DNA of 64,000 nucleotides from Breviolum minutum Mf 1.05b.01 (GCA_000507305.1 DF241147.1:70161-134160), one strand, 5' to 3'; counted from the first letter of the stretch, positions 11,283-23,612 are shown. The notes: generated by a model not told the origin, from the letters alone. Program-made: numbers and translations.

Positions 11283-12328
11283 CATTGATTGGTTTATAGA
11301 GATCCTTAGGTCCTGGCTTATCAAAAAAATCCTCATGTAACAGTACCACATCCCCTATAAAATACAGGCAAAGCGGCCCAGGGTTTTTTTCGTCACGGCT
11401 GCAGATTGGCAAGTTGTCAATTTTCCCAAAGAAAAAGCCGTCTTGGCAAGAAAAAAAATCTCCCGCACTAAACCTTCGAGAAGTACATAAACTTAAGGCT
11501 CGGGGATCCGCAAAAATGAATCTTCATTTTCTATTAGAAAGGGGGCATCCCAATGAGGGTAAGTTTTGATCATATGGACATGTCTTTGCAAGCAGCTGGT
11601 CCCTAGGCACCTGAGCCATAGGTTAGTACTAATACTACAAAAAAAATCCCATGGTTTTTAGGCATTTTACTACATGCCAAATTGGCATCAAACTGAACCT
11701 CCACCGTTTGGGATCCCAAATGACAGGGACATTACCTCCTCATCCCTACATGACGACATTTTTTTTGGAAGACTTCACAGCCTGCCCGAAAAAAGTCATT
11801 GCTGCCTTCTCAAAAAGCCGTGGATGAAAGGACTTAGGCGTTGTGATTTCTTCAAAAAACATTCCGCCCTTTTTTCGCCCTTTTTTTGTCCCACCTTGTT
11901 GAAGATGGGTGTGTAGGGTGACTGGTAGGACACCGTGCCTTTACACTCGTCAGGACACCAATCCTGGCTCCAGAAACCATACGCCCCCCCGAAAACGAAC
12001 ATGGAACCTGAAAAGGAAGCCAAAGGTGATGTTCAGGTTCCATGTTAAATTTCGGGGGAGTAACAATTATTAACACACCATTTTCAGCTGGAAAGTTGTG
12101 GTGGCCATGTTTGTGGCAGGTTGTTGGCAGCTTGACTTCTGGCCCCCCCCAACAGCTCAAAAAAGATCATTCTTGTTGTAACTAGTCCTCCAACAAACAA
12201 AAAAGTTGTTTAGCCATTTTTCCAGTAAAACAAGTCCTGTTGTAACTAACCCCTCAACAAACAAAAAGACAAAAAAAAACGTCAAAAAGCCACCCATTTT
12301 GTCCAGTCATCTACCCATGGACCCTTAC

Positions 12329-12421
12329 CGTTCCCAACATCAAAACATCCATCAGGTTCCGTTTGGAAAAGGACGACCAAATTGGCAGATTCTGCCGGGA
12401 GATCCGAAAAACCCCCAAAAG
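12329..12421 (-). CDS. internal exon, unrecognised protein
   Basis: 93 bp with acceptor ..GCCTGCAG|CT and a good GT donor (GGGAACG|GTAAGG), phase 1 to 1. The frame contains FGGFSDLPAESANLVVLFQT and EPDGCFDVGN. Codon bias and canonical splice motifs make this one of the more secure isolated exons in the left third. Function unknown. Confidence 0.65.
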
Positions 12422-12821
12422 CTGCAGGCTTTGTTTGTGTCAGTCCCAAAGATCTGCTTGGATCTTTTTTTAGGTGAAAGAAAACTGTTTCAGAGTTTGT
12501 TTTTGACATTCAAAAAATTCCATCCTTGGAAAAACAAAATCAAAACAGCTTCAAAACAAAAAAACAAGTTCTTATGTTGTATTATATGGATTTTTCACAC
12601 ACTTTCACGTTGTCAACCGTCTTTTTACCAATCCCCGATCCACATCTCCTTTAGCTTCATCAACTTACTCCATCTCCATACCAACCCACCACCCACGCTC
12701 TAACCGTACTTGGATGATCACCCCACTTGGTAAGTGGTTAGTTAAGGTCTGCTTCCCGATCCTTAGGAAACCCACCCCCGAATCGGAACCATGGTGAAAC
12801 GTATACTCGCCACTGAAACGT

Positions 12822-12955
12822 CCAAGAAGGGGCCCCCCCTAGTTATAAGGTAGTTATAACCCCAGCAAACCGTATTTAACCATGGTTGTAAATGGGTATA
12901 ACTAGGGATAAATCCACTTATAGTAGTTAGGGGGTCCCATCTTGTCCGTCATGGG
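12822..12955. repeat. F11 palindromic element
   Basis: The arms GGGGCCCCCCCTAG and TTAGGGGGTCCCATCTTG enclose TTATAACC/GGTATAAC inner repeats. It is related to 51132-51267. Confidence 0.65.
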
Positions 12956-13188
12956 ATTCTGGCCAAATGGAATCATATATCACCAACCTTCCGCTTTTCC
13001 TGAAATTTTTCGGGGGATTTCCTGGAACCCTCAGCTACCGAAATTGGGGGGCCCCCAAGACTCGTGTTTCACCAACCAAGATTTTCCTGAAATTTTCGGG
13101 GGATTTCCGTTCCTTTTGGGGGCCCAAGTAACTCGTGTTTTCAGTCGCTATGCTTTGACCAGAATGGGATGGATCCTCCAAGGTAATC

Positions 13189-13322
13189 CTCCCCAGTAAC
13201 GACCAACACATGCCGATGGCGGACGAAGAAGATAGGCTCTCGAATGCTGATCTGGCGGAGAGGAAACATCAAAGGACGGATGGATTCATCGAATGTTTGT
13301 AAGGAATCGAAGGGAAATGATA
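13189..13322 (-). CDS. internal exon, unrecognised protein
   Basis: A minus-strand exon after ..TTGTATAG|TA. The frame reads SFPFDSLQTFDESIRPLMFP followed by LRQISIREPIFFVRHRHVLV. The amino-acid composition and codon bias are protein-like. The donor is uncertain: a GA dinucleotide after GGGGAG, or an earlier GT. The opposite strand is also open here, but its frame lacks splice motifs. Confidence 0.55.
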
Positions 13323-14021
13323 CTATACAATTCGTGGGCTCCAAAATCCACCAGTTATATAAGTAGGAAAACATAACTTCACTTATTTCCGGTGTGAACA
13401 AAAAAACACTTACAGTACCCATTTATTTTCGGCCTTTGTTTTCGGGTGGCTTTCCCCATCTTAGGTGACACGGTGAGTGATACCCCTCCCCTAAAAACTA
13501 ACCATCAAAGTCCAAGTCGACCATTATATTAAAAAAATAGGTGTTCACCAAGTCGACTGTTTTTTAAGTAGGGAATCTTAATCATCCAATCATTTCAATA
13601 GTCTTTGACTTTTAGGATCACGAGCAAAAGTCCGTGAAAATAGGATGGCTTTCCCAAAAAGCAAAGGCTTCCCTTCCAAGCATCACGTTTTGCTGTTAGG
13701 CTTCAGGGTTTGTACTTCATGGGAAGTGTTTGATTGATGGCATCAAATGATGTTTCATGGCCAGAAAAAAAAAAACGCATCTTCAGTATCATCCCAAACT
13801 CTTTTTTACAAAAAAATAACACAAAAAATGGGGTGTGTCAAATGGTATGAATACAATTGGAATCTAAGAATTCTTCCTGTTCAATCCCATTGTGGTTGAA
13901 CCAACCCATTTAAAAAATAATGTTTTAATGTGAAAATCAAAAAAAACATCCAGAGGAATACAGCATATGAGACCTTCTAGCAAACCACTGATAGTTTCAA
14001 AATGGAATAAAAAGATACACT

Positions 14022-14128
14022 CCCGAAGTTCAACAGTTCGCCCCTGAAAAGTTACCAAAACCCAATAGGAAAGGATCGTCTTCCAACCACCATTTTTAAG
14101 GGGCGAGCTGTTAAACTTGGGCGAGGAT
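14022..14128. repeat. F1-subfamily palindromic element
   Basis: The arms CGAAGTTCAACAGTTCGCCC and GGGCGAGCTGTTAAACTTGG flank the core CCAATAGGAAAGGATCGTCT. Related copies are at about 6398, 18256 and 44985. Confidence 0.8.
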
Positions 14129-14508
14129 AACAAATTGCCACTTCAGCTGGAAGTTCTCAATAATTTGCATCTCGAAGGCAACACAAAAAAGCATCCACTG
14201 AATACCAAAGTTGTGGGAAGTTTTCATCCAAAAGGTGGTGGTTTTACAGCGGGTTATGATGAATTACCAACCTAATCTTCAGGTCCTTAATGCGCTTAAT
14301 CTATGAGGTTTGGACCGTCATTCTGGTGGTGAAAATTGGAATTTTGCAATGGTGAAGTACCACCCAGGGCATCATTTAGATTAGTTTCTCTGAAAAAAAA
14401 CTATCGCCACCCTGTAAGCCACCCGAGGTATTGTATACTTCCTAGTCTCTAAAAATGGGTTTTAAATAAAAACACTATTTTTTCCTGTCGGCAAATCATC
14501 AAATCTGC

Positions 14509-14640
14509 CTCCATCAAAATGGGTGGATACTGTTGCGGATCACGCGGCTGCAACCAGTCCGATGAAAACTTCCTGGCCACGCGGTTCTCGGCAGATAAAA
14601 TGGTGCGAGTTCGTCGATACAAGACGATGAGGTACGTACC
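14509..14640 (-). CDS. internal exon, unrecognised protein
   Basis: A 132 bp, 44-codon exon, phase 0 at both ends. It has an acceptor (CCCAGTAG|GGT) and an AG|GC donor (TTGATGGAG|GCAGAT). The frame contains YLIVLYRRTRTILSAENRVA then RKFSSDWLQPRDPQQYPP. The plus strand also offers an ATG-initiated frame ending at a GTACGT donor, so strand is not fully certain. The minus reading agrees with every secure gene in the window. Confidence 0.5.
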
Positions 14641-15367
14641 CTACTGGGAACTAACATATGCCCTTTTAAAGGCATTTTGAGTCGATGATTTTCCTTTTCC
14701 TCAGGTGGGATATGTTAGGAAGGGTACCTGGAAAACAAGTTGCTTGTAATTCCCATCAACTTTACCTATGTTTTGCCAGGTACGCCCCTCAACCCCAGTT
14801 TTTAAGTCGACCAAACTTTGCCTTGGTGGATGTCCCAGGAAGATTCGGATAAAGGTGATCGGATCAGTGGGTGAAAAAAACCCAAGGAATACCACATTTG
14901 TAAGTAGGTTATAAGTTAACCCACACTCCGCTGGTAGGATTGGAAAAATCCATTCTTTGGACTTCCAGGCCGAAACCATTTTGTGAACCTGCGAAGTCAG
15001 TGAAGGTTTGTGGTTCAGGTTGGTGCTTTTGGGGGATTTCCCATTTTTCGTATCAAAAATTGGACATGCCCAAATCTCAGGTTCTGGATTTTTGTTGTCT
15101 ATGTCAACATTTCCGGGGTGTAAATATGACCATACAAGATCCGCTCATGTTCAACAAAGGGCAACGTTCAACACCAATGCGGTGAATATCTAGATGCCAC
15201 AACTGCAGGTAGTGCACGATTAAAAAAAAAATGAGTTTCTTGAAACTGGAGCTGCCTATTTTTGGTAGGTTTTGGTGGGTTGGGGTGAAAATTACTGCAA
15301 CAGGCATTTTTTAAAACACACTTGGAAGATGAACGAACGACGGTATATAATAGTATGTACTGTGATG

Positions 15368-15476
15368 TCCATGGGACTTAGTAACTACTTAGTAAGTTGG
15401 GTTGTAACCTACTTAGGGGACTTACAACCTACTTATCTAGGGGTTATAATCTATTTACTAAGTTCTATGGACATCC
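15368..15476. repeat. palindromic element, about 108 bp
   Basis: The arms ATGTCCATGGGACTTAGTAA and TTACTAAGTTCTATGGACAT flank an inner AACCTACTTAGGGG / GGGGTTATAATC pair. It is related to F10 by the GTCCA terminus. Confidence 0.8.
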
Positions 15477-15823
15477 TAGTATACTACATATACATGTTAC
15501 ATATTGATGAATCGTTTTATCCCAGATCAAAAGTTTGACTTGTGGACAAAAGTTCTCCACACCAAACAAAACCCATGGTGTTCCCTGATCCCTAGGGATT
15601 TTTTTTGATGGAATTGACTTACTAACCTGAAGATGATGGGTTAGATGGTTAGTCAGGCAAATTCCTATAGTTCCACACTTGAATTTACTGGCCAAATGAT
15701 GATGTTGATACGGATTCCCTTACAATCACCATCAATTTGGAGTGACACAAACACAGCGGGAAACAGGTCGCTTCTGAATTTTGCCCAGATCGCGTGGTCA
15801 CAGCTACCACTGGCGAAATGGAA

Positions 15824-15937
15824 TACCCTCCCTGAAACTAACAGGGAAACCCCTGAAAATAGGCTGGGCCCCAAAAGGAAACGATCGTATTCCAACCATC
15901 CATTTTCAGGTGCGAACTGTCAGTTTCAAGGAGGGTA
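15824..15937. repeat. F1 palindromic element (reference copy)
   Basis: It starts TACCCTCCCTGAAACTAACA and ends with the inverted GTCAGTTTCAAGGAGGGTA. The core contains AAAGGAAACGATCGTATTCC. The TA at both ends fits a TA target duplication. No open frame of note. Confidence 0.9.
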
Positions 15938-16152
15938 ATATTTCACCAACTTTCCGATTTTCTTGTATTATCAGTAATTGGTCCAAGTAGAGCCAGCTAA
16001 CCATCCATACATATTGCTGAAATTTTTTTGGACCCTTTACATCCACCACCTAACCCCAACCTTGCTACTGTAGGCCATCACCATCGCCATCTATTTTGTC
16101 AAAACCCTTCAGGGTGAAGGGGTCCCATTTCCCCCCGATTTCGGCACCTCAC

Positions 16153-16235
16153 CATGATGAAGACCTTTTCGAAAAGATGTTCGCTGACGGCCTGGGGAGT
16201 TTGGATGTTTCGCGAAGGGGAAGCTGGTTGAACAC
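16153..16235 (-). CDS. internal exon, unrecognised protein
   Basis: 83 bp with acceptor ..CAACTACCAG|GT and donor TTCATCATG|GTGAGG, phase 1 to 0. The frame reads VQPASPSRNIQTPQAVSEHL followed by FEKVFIM. A competing plus-strand frame (HHDEDLFEKMFADGL..) with plausible but weaker splice sites covers the same bases. I prefer the minus reading for its donor quality and for consistency with neighbours. Confidence 0.45.
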
Positions 16236-16616
16236 CTGGTAGTTGCAACTGCAGGGTGATGTGGGGGTAAGGTTTATCATTTATATATCTGGGGGAATTT
16301 TTTAAAAATCTCATGTATATACAACCTGCTTGTTTACCAGTTATCAGTGTGAGTTATGGGGCCCACAACTCAAACGGCTTATGAAAAACAAAATGGGTAA
16401 CTGGGGTTATAACCCCCCAACTATATAGGGGTTGTAACCCGTTGAGTCAAAGGGCAATTGTGCGTTTGTGACCTTTTTGAGTATGGTTTTTTGCGACCCG
16501 AAATCAAAGGTTGTTGGTAACCTCCACTGATTGGGGCTAAAAAAAATATCATGGATTGAATCACCTGGATAGTATTGTTTGGAAGGATGGGGGGGTTCCC
16601 CTAAGCCATTGTCATA

Positions 16617-16744
16617 TACCCTGGAAGTCAAAAGACTATCTATTGAATGGTTTTTCCGAAAAGACCTCCTTATTTTTGATAGGGATTTATAATCAGCAAT
16701 TCCAGGGTAGACCATTTTTTAAATGGTCTTCGACTTACAGGGTA
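16617..16744. repeat. F4 palindromic element (reference copy)
   Basis: It starts TACCCTGGAAGTCAAAAGAC and ends TCTTCGACTTACAGGGTA. An inner pair AATGGTTTTTCCGAAAAGAC and AATGGTCTT and the core CAGCAATTCCAGGGTAGACC are shared with copies near 5150, 7495, 34578, 35440, 37485, 43120 and 56290. Confidence 0.85.
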
Positions 16745-17365
16745 TAGGGAATGTACAATCAATTGCGATGTTCTTCACTTTCGATAGAGATACTTGACAA
16801 AATCCCAACACTTTTGCTGATTCACCAGCAAATCGGAGTTCATGTCAAAACAAAACCCTCTGAAAAAATACATCTCAAAAAAATAAAAATTAAAAAAAAT
16901 AAACACACAAATACTCCCTTTCCACCATATTGAAGTAAAACTCCCTTTTGGATATTTAGAAATATTTCAGGAAAATGATCCAAAAACCTTTCACAACTTG
17001 ATCTGAGGATCCAAACAAAATGCAAGAAATGCCCAGCCAAAAAATGTCCCAGGCGAACAAATCCCATCAAAAGTTATACCCCCCGGTAATCTAACATAGC
17101 CATGGAAAATCCACCATTTGTAAATGAGTTTCCTATTGGTAAAAGGGATTTTCCATCGCTATCTTGGATTACCGGAGTATAAGTGCTTGCTACAGGTTCA
17201 TGTTTTGCTTCTCCTGGTATAAACATCATTCCCACATAGCTATAGATTACTTGATCAACGTATCACCTTTTAAGCATCCAAAAAAGATGAGGAGGTTTTG
17301 GGCCATGTTTTGGACCTTAAAGGCTCTCATCCCATCATCAACAAAAATCACAACGACACGGTAAC

Positions 17366-17495
17366 TAAGCTTCCAAACCAAGCCAGGCGTTACAAAGAGA
17401 TCACCAAAATCGTTGGTGGGCACCAAGCGTTGCGGCCTTACGAAGGTCCCGAAGGACGAAGGTCCAACGTTGGACTCCACTTCATCATGGCCCTC
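17366..17495 (-). CDS. internal exon, unrecognised protein
   Basis: A minus-strand exon of 43 codons plus one base. Acceptor ..AATTGTGTAG|GAG (phase 0) and probable GT donor (CTTA|GTTACC). The frame contains EGHDEVESNVGPSSFGTFVR then PQRLVPTNDFGDLFVTPG. The codon signal is strong. A plus-strand frame is also open but has no matching acceptor. No family is recognised. Confidence 0.55.
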
Positions 17496-18255
17496 CTACA
17501 CAATTGCCCCTCAAGTTTCGACCTTGTTAAAACCCTTCTTTTGCGATAGAAACTGGGTTCTTTTGATGGCGGTAGTTTAGAAGGACCATGACTTCCGGTG
17601 AAGCTTCACCCCAAAAAGGAAGCCCAAAATCCTCTCTCAAGCACCAATTTTTCAGCTGCGAAACTGTTAGTTTTCAGGGAAGGTAGAGTTATCTAACTTC
17701 CTTCAAATCTTCCTCCCCCCAACGCCCCCCTGGGTTCACGCACAAGGCAGGTGTATAGATCCACTCCACTCTTTTGGAGTTCTGGTGGCGAAAACCCAAG
17801 GGTAGCACGCCACATGTGTTGATTGGTGTATCTTTTTACCCGAAAAAATCTTTACAGTTGTTGCTAAGTAGTGGTGATTTTCTTGGGAAGAAAGCCTAAA
17901 AAAACACTCACAAAAAAAAAAAAAAAAAAAAACAATATGCAAATTGCGCATATTTTTTTGAAGGGCAAAACTCATGACAATGAAACTCTCTCTTCACGTT
18001 GGCTAGGTTGTTGGATCCCATTTTTATGTCAGTTTTGAACCCCTGGAAGTCGTTGTCACTATTTAAAAATTGGTGATTCCTTTTGGATGATGACAAACCC
18101 TTAGTTTAGAAAATGTTGAAACTCATAAACCAACATGATTTTTTTAACAAATGTGGCAAAAGAAGCAAATTCTTCCTTACCGTAAAGAAACCATCAACCG
18201 AAAGCACCAATTTACCCCTTAGGTTGAACCAACTGTTGATTTGGAAAAAAAACTT

Positions 18256-18360
18256 ACCCACCTGAAGTTTAACATAGGCCCTGAAAATATATCATCCCAA
18301 AAGGAAAGTAGTCTTCCAACCATCATTTTTCAGGGGCTACGTTAAACTGTAGGGGTGTAT
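18256..18360. repeat. F1-subfamily palindromic element
   Basis: The arms ACCTGAAGTTTAACATAGGC and GGGGCTACGTTAAACTGTAG flank the core CCAAAAGGAAAGTAGTCTTC. Confidence 0.75.
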
Positions 18361-18938
18361 CACCCAAGATGTGTCTGTAACATCAACTGCCATGAGCAAC
18401 CAAAACCCATGGAAAAATAAAGGTGGCCGGGCCACCGCCACCTAAAAACCAGCTGATTTACTACAAAAAACCCTCTAAAAGATGTTGGTTTTGGGGGGCC
18501 CCAAAACCGTGTATTGACTAAGGATTCTGCTGACCCAAATTTGGAAAAGGTGAATTTACTGACCCCAACATGAAAAGGTGAGTCAACGTCAACCCCCCAA
18601 CGAATCATATGGGATCAAACCGCTCAAGTTGGCTTACCCCCCGAAATTGAACGAATTGATATTCAAAATGAGCCAAAAAAAACCTGGTTTTAAAAGAGTT
18701 TTGTCCATTTTTGGAAATAGTTCGATCACTTAAAAAGGACTCTATATTTAGCAAACTCCCTACTTTCCATCGAATCCTGGTTGGTGAATAGGAATGATTC
18801 TATTGGCTTATGAAATAATCCCTATATAACTGGGTAGTATTTCATCCCCTATATAACCTAACCAACCAGGGTTTTTTTCGTGGCTCAGGTGAATTTTTCG
18901 AGCACCGGAAAAGAAAAGGTCACAGCAGCTTCCCCTGC

Positions 18939-19140
18939 CTCCACTTCATTAAAATAGATCTTGGCAATCGTCACCTGAGTCGCAAAAGTAAAGGGGCAGA
19001 AGTCCCTAGTTGTGGTTGGATCTAAAGCACCGAGCGGCGCGATTTCAACAATTTGAAGCTCGCCCAATTCGCCTTCCTGTATTTCGAAACAAGGCGCGGA
19101 AATCCCGAGTTGTGATGAGATATCTTTTTCCGCGGTAAGC
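18939..19140 (-). CDS. internal exon, unrecognised protein
   Basis: One of the longest exons seen. Acceptor ..CAAATGTAAG|G, then LTAEKDISSQLGISAPCFEI, GELGELQIVEIAPLGALD and FCPFTFATQVTIAKIYFNE. I place the donor at GTGGAG|GC, but the same frame stays open to a stop at about 18891, so the exon may be up to 50 bp longer. The composition suggests a globular beta-rich domain. No family is recognised. Confidence 0.65.
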
Positions 19141-20363
19141 CTTACATTTGGAATTCATCACCCCCAGTTCGTGGAGGTAAGTAGTGTAACGGTTGGGAAT
19201 TGCATGCTTCCAGTCTCCAACACTTAGGAGGTTCCCATTAATACATCAAAAAAGTGAATGGGATGTAAAATCCCAACGGACCCCGTTCAGGAAGTTCCGA
19301 TCGGACCCCTTACCCATACTATTCCCATACCACTCCCATAAAAATCCCTAAAAATATGGGGACTAGTATGGGAAGCTTACGATTTTTGGGGGTCCCATGT
19401 TCTTGGGAGTCCTTGGAATCACCGAATCACTACAGGAAGTCGAGTCAACCACCAAGGCCTTTGCCTCGCAGGATCGGAACTCCCGATGGGATCCATGGAT
19501 CATCCGATGGAAAAATCGTATGGATGCACCAGCGACACATTTGGTGCACAAACGCAACGTTTGTTTCCAGCCCTAAAAGAGGCCAAAACACACAAAACTG
19601 ACATAATCCCATAATACCCCCGTGAAAGTAGGAAAACTGGTGATTATACGATTATGGGATTATGTCCTAGGAGTAGTATTATAAAACTGACACCAAAACT
19701 GACTTTATTTAGAAAGTAGGAAAAAATAATAATAAATCCCATTAGAAACAAAATGGATCGCTTTTTCACCCTAGCACCACCTCTTCCGCAACATTTCGGA
19801 CCTCCAAAAATTCAAACACTGATTCCCTTCCCTTCAGGTCTTGCTTGTTGCCATGGTTGAAGGGATACATGCTTGGAAAATCACGGCTTTTTTTCCGGTC
19901 AAAGAACATGGTTTCTTAAGAAATATCTCATGTTTTCTATTAAATTGGAAATATCATCTTCATGCATCGTCCATCAGAAACTAAACAGAAATATCTTCTT
20001 TGCTGATTTTTTCCATTTCCTGCACAAAGTGTGGTGTTTTGAGTGTGTTTTTTTCTTCGCCGCCTCTCAGTTGGTGTTATTTCAAGCAAAGGCTGACCAT
20101 CCCATCACCTTCAATAGGAAATGCATCTTCAAGTGTATATACCCTCCCTAAAACTAACAGTTCACCCTTGAAAATAGGCCGGGCCCCAATAGGAAAGTAG
20201 TATTCCAACCATCCATTTTTAGGGGCTATGTTTGTTTACCGGAAAATTCTTTTAACCTTTAAGGCTCCCCATCCGATCAAATTCACACTAAAATTCCAAT
20301 CCAAAAAGCAACCAACGACTCCTCTCAAGTCGCAGGTAGGTCAAGGGACTATCATCATGAAGC

Positions 20364-20464
20364 CCGAGCGATGACCCACAGCCACGACGTCACCATACTT
20401 CTCGTTGACCTCGGGAAGGTGGCGAAGAACCGGGGTCACATGGGTGGAAAAATCATCCGCCGGC
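20364..20464 (-). CDS. internal exon, unrecognised protein
   Basis: 101 bp after acceptor ..TTCAATAAG|G. The frame reads PADDFSTHVTPVLRHLPEVN then EKYGDVVAVGHRSG, ending at a GC donor (TCGG|GCTTC). The codon third positions are strongly C/G. The family is unknown. Confidence 0.6.
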
Positions 20465-20911
20465 CTTATTGAAACGGCAATGATTTGAGGGACTGATGAT
20501 GTTTAATTGATTTTTTTGTGACCTACCAAAAAGGGAAAAGAAACGACAGTTTGAGCCTTGATATCACTTGCAAAATGTTTTGAAAATATTATGTTTGTGA
20601 TATGCAAGAATAATACGTATATTTATGTAAGTATATCTTGAAGTAGATATGGTGATATAACACTTTACTCTTGAAGCAAATGAAAAATACATACTCTTTT
20701 CCTACACATTTCTGTTGTCCGAGCCACTGGCGTTTCTGTTTAGAAAGGAATAGTCGGGGGAAGCTTCCAGAAAGCTTCCGGAACATGTTTCCCCCACAAA
20801 TCACCGAAACGGATGGCACGTTTTTTCCCCCCAGAAATAAGAACATATACAAATTCACAAATCTGGAACCCCAACCAACCAGTGGTAAATGAATAGAAAT
20901 GGTGAAACACC

Positions 20912-21026
20912 TACCCTCCCTGAAACCAACATGGCACCTGAAAATCGATGCTTGGAATACTCCAATCGTTTCCTTTTGGGATGGGGCCTATTTTCAGGGG
21001 CAAACTGTTAGTTTTAGGGAGTGGTA
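20912..21026. repeat. F1 element with inverted core
   Basis: The ends match F1 (TACCCTCCCTGAAACCAACA; CTGTTAGTTTTAGGGAG), but the core reads GGAATACTCCAATCGTTTCC, the reverse complement of the usual core. Confidence 0.8.
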
Positions 21027-21743
21027 TGTTTGTTTCATGTAAATTATTTGGCTCATCATCCAATTGATAGCCAACCATAAAAACTGCTTGTTTTTAGAGT
21101 TCCAGGAATTAAGACTTGTTTTTGGGGAGAGTACTCCCCAGTGACCTTTACAGTTTACCTCGGGGAAACTAACAATGGAAAACGCACCCGGATTGAAAAA
21201 AATACTTTCCTATTGAAAATGAGGATATTCTAGCCAGCTATGTTAGTTTACCAGAGGTTATAAGTAGGGTGAAATAACCCCCTATAAATGGCCTTGTTAA
21301 TAAATGGGTAAACGGGGTTATCTAACCATACCAATTAACCAGTCAAAAGTCCGTCCTGGGAGCCCATCCTCCAACTGGGTGTTTGAAAAAACCTGCAAAG
21401 AAAAAAACACACAACAAATTATTAATGGATGTTTGGTGAAATAACCATTTCCCAAGTAAAGATATGGAATCATCCAATTGGGTATCTGAAAAACCTGGGG
21501 AAAAAAAAACACCCACCTGGCAATTCTGATGGTGCCCTTTTTGGGATGGTGGAAACGTGACCCTTACAAAGGCTGTTGGTGGCCTCCAACTGGGATATAA
21601 AAGAGTCACATTGAATACTACCCAGTGATATAGGGAATATAATAAACAAATTAATGATATGTAAGGATCCCTATTAACCAACACAACCTGGGAAAAAAAA
21701 AAAAAACACCCAACAAAACACACCAATGCTGTGTCTCCCTCAC

Positions 21744-21779
21744 CATCAGTTGCAAGACCGTGAAATCAAGGCCTTGAGC
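21744..21779 (-). CDS. possible very short exon
   Basis: 36 bp in phase 0, with acceptor TTCGAAG|GCT and donor CTGATG|GTGAGG, encoding AQGLDFTVLQLM. It could extend upstream in the same frame. It is listed because the edges resemble the other introns, but the evidence is thin. Confidence 0.25.
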
Positions 21780-23102
21780 CTTCGAGCAAAGAAACAGCGG
21801 AGGGGAGTGGAGTGGAGGATCATCCCCGTTGGTTAGTGGTTGGAAGATCACCCCGGAATTTATAAGCCATATAAAAAAGGCCGTTTTGTAAGGGGAATAA
21901 TGATCTTCCAAGTAGGGTGGAAGTGGGGTGGAAATGGTGGTGTTGAGGTGGTGTTGAGTGGGGTTGATGTTGACTTTTTGTTTTCTTTTTGGCTGCTTTT
22001 TTAAAGAAACAACTCAGCAATGGAATGGAACTCTTTTACTGGAACTTGATTTTTATCAGAAACTGTGGTTGAAATGTAATAAACTAGATGGAACATTTTG
22101 ATTATATCTGATCTAAACCTTGGACTGATAAACAACTAGTTGTTTCGATGGTGTTGTGTTTGAAAAGTGATGGATTGGGAATGCTTTAGAAAATCTTGGA
22201 GTGTTAATTTTTGTTGTCCAAAATCTTGGAGTTTGTTTAAGGTGATGTTTAGATACTTTCTGCCATGATGAATCACCATGTATCATGGTGATTCTAGCTG
22301 TGACCTTTGGATCCCCCCATCGTTTGGAGGTCACTTAACTGACTTAACCTGTCCATCCAAAGGGTCACTTCCCATGGTGAGAGTCGTGTCTCCCCCGCTG
22401 GCATGTGCTCTGTTTTTTTGGGAACCCTCCAGTAGCCACCGGGCAAAATGGAACTTCTTTTTTCGGAGAAGAAAAAAAATCCTGGACTGATCTCCGACAC
22501 GGCTTTGCTGGAGCATCAAAACATGGGAAATATGAAGCTTTCGTACTCATGAAACCGGCAAAGTCAGAGTGAATATATACCTTAAACCCGAAAGCCGTCC
22601 ACTTCCAAATTGATGGATATGGTGAGTTCCACTCATGTTTCATGTAAAATAAGGCATGATTTGGTTCGTCATCTTTCTGATAGCCAACCATTGTAAAGTG
22701 GATGTTTTGGATATCAGGCATCTATGTATATATATATATATATACGATTGCTTAGTGTATATACATATACATGTGCAAATATAATGTGAATCACTTTGCA
22801 TCATCATGAAAACTTGCAGGTCGCAATTTATTTTTCAAAAATTGGAAAACAAGTCAGACTTCTTTCAATCTCCCCCCACACTTTATACCTCCGAAAACTA
22901 ATGGAACGTTGGAACCTGAAAAAGATGCCCGAAGTCAAAAGGACAAGGGCATCTGCAAAACCAGCAGTCAGTTTTGGGCTTCAAAATATCTTATCAGGTT
23001 TTAGGGTGTATCTTTTTTTCTCCATGTTTTTTTTGTTCAAAAAAAAACGTCCATTTCACCCGCCCCGCCCCCCCCCAAAAAAAAAAAACGGGAAGAAAAC
23101 AC

Positions 23103-23188
23103 CTCGATGATGACGGCATCTGGTATGCTGATAAAATACACACGGGACCTCAGCATCTGCGCAAGAGAAGATTGTGCGGTGGCAGCTA
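23103..23188 (-). CDS. internal exon, unrecognised protein
   Basis: 86 bp, phase 1 to 0, with donor ATCATCGAG|GTGTTT. The frame is AATAQSSLAQMLRSRVYFIS then IPDAVIIE. The acceptor (TTCACGAG|TA) is weak. The codon bias supports coding. Confidence 0.5.
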
Positions 23189-23391
23189 CTCGTGAAAGAA
23201 CCAACGTTTCGGACCGGATATTCCAGTGGTTTCTACCTAGAACCCAAATGACCCTTGTTTTGATTGGAAAAGGCTTTGTTTTGGGGGGTTGACCTTCAAA
23301 TATAGAGGTCGACCAAGGGTATTTTCAGATTGGAGGCAATCTGTGGATCAACTGATTGGTGCTGTGATTTTTCCCAGCACCAAATCCTGGG

Positions 23392-23501
23392 TACCCTCCC
23401 TAAGACTGACAGGTTCGCCCCTGAAAAATGCTTGGAAAACTACTTTCCTTTTGAGAAACCCTATTTTCAGGGTGCAAAAATGGTTAGTTTCAGGGAGGGT
23501 A
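23392..23501. repeat. F1 palindromic element
   Basis: The arms TACCCTCCCTAAGACTGACA and GGTTAGTTTCAGGGAGGGTA are present. Confidence 0.85.
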
Positions 23502-23612
23502 AGATTTTGGCAAAAAAACTTGGGTGGCAAACATGGTGCGTACAATTTTTTTTGCGTAAGGATCAACTTCCGTCACGTCAAGTTCTTTCACCCCATTTGG
23601 GGGGCAAATTAG

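Noticed and set aside
12206..12703. 165-codon plus-strand open frame
   Set aside because: Composition is Lys/Asn/Pro-rich, and the only codon-biased part belongs to the minus-strand exon at 12329-12421.
14500..17550. A plus-strand gene (ATG at 14522, donor GTACGT at 14631; exon near 16115-16233; exon near 17360-17540)
   Set aside because: Each block also gives a minus-strand exon with better or equal splice sites and compatible strand with all secure genes. Kept as a caveat.
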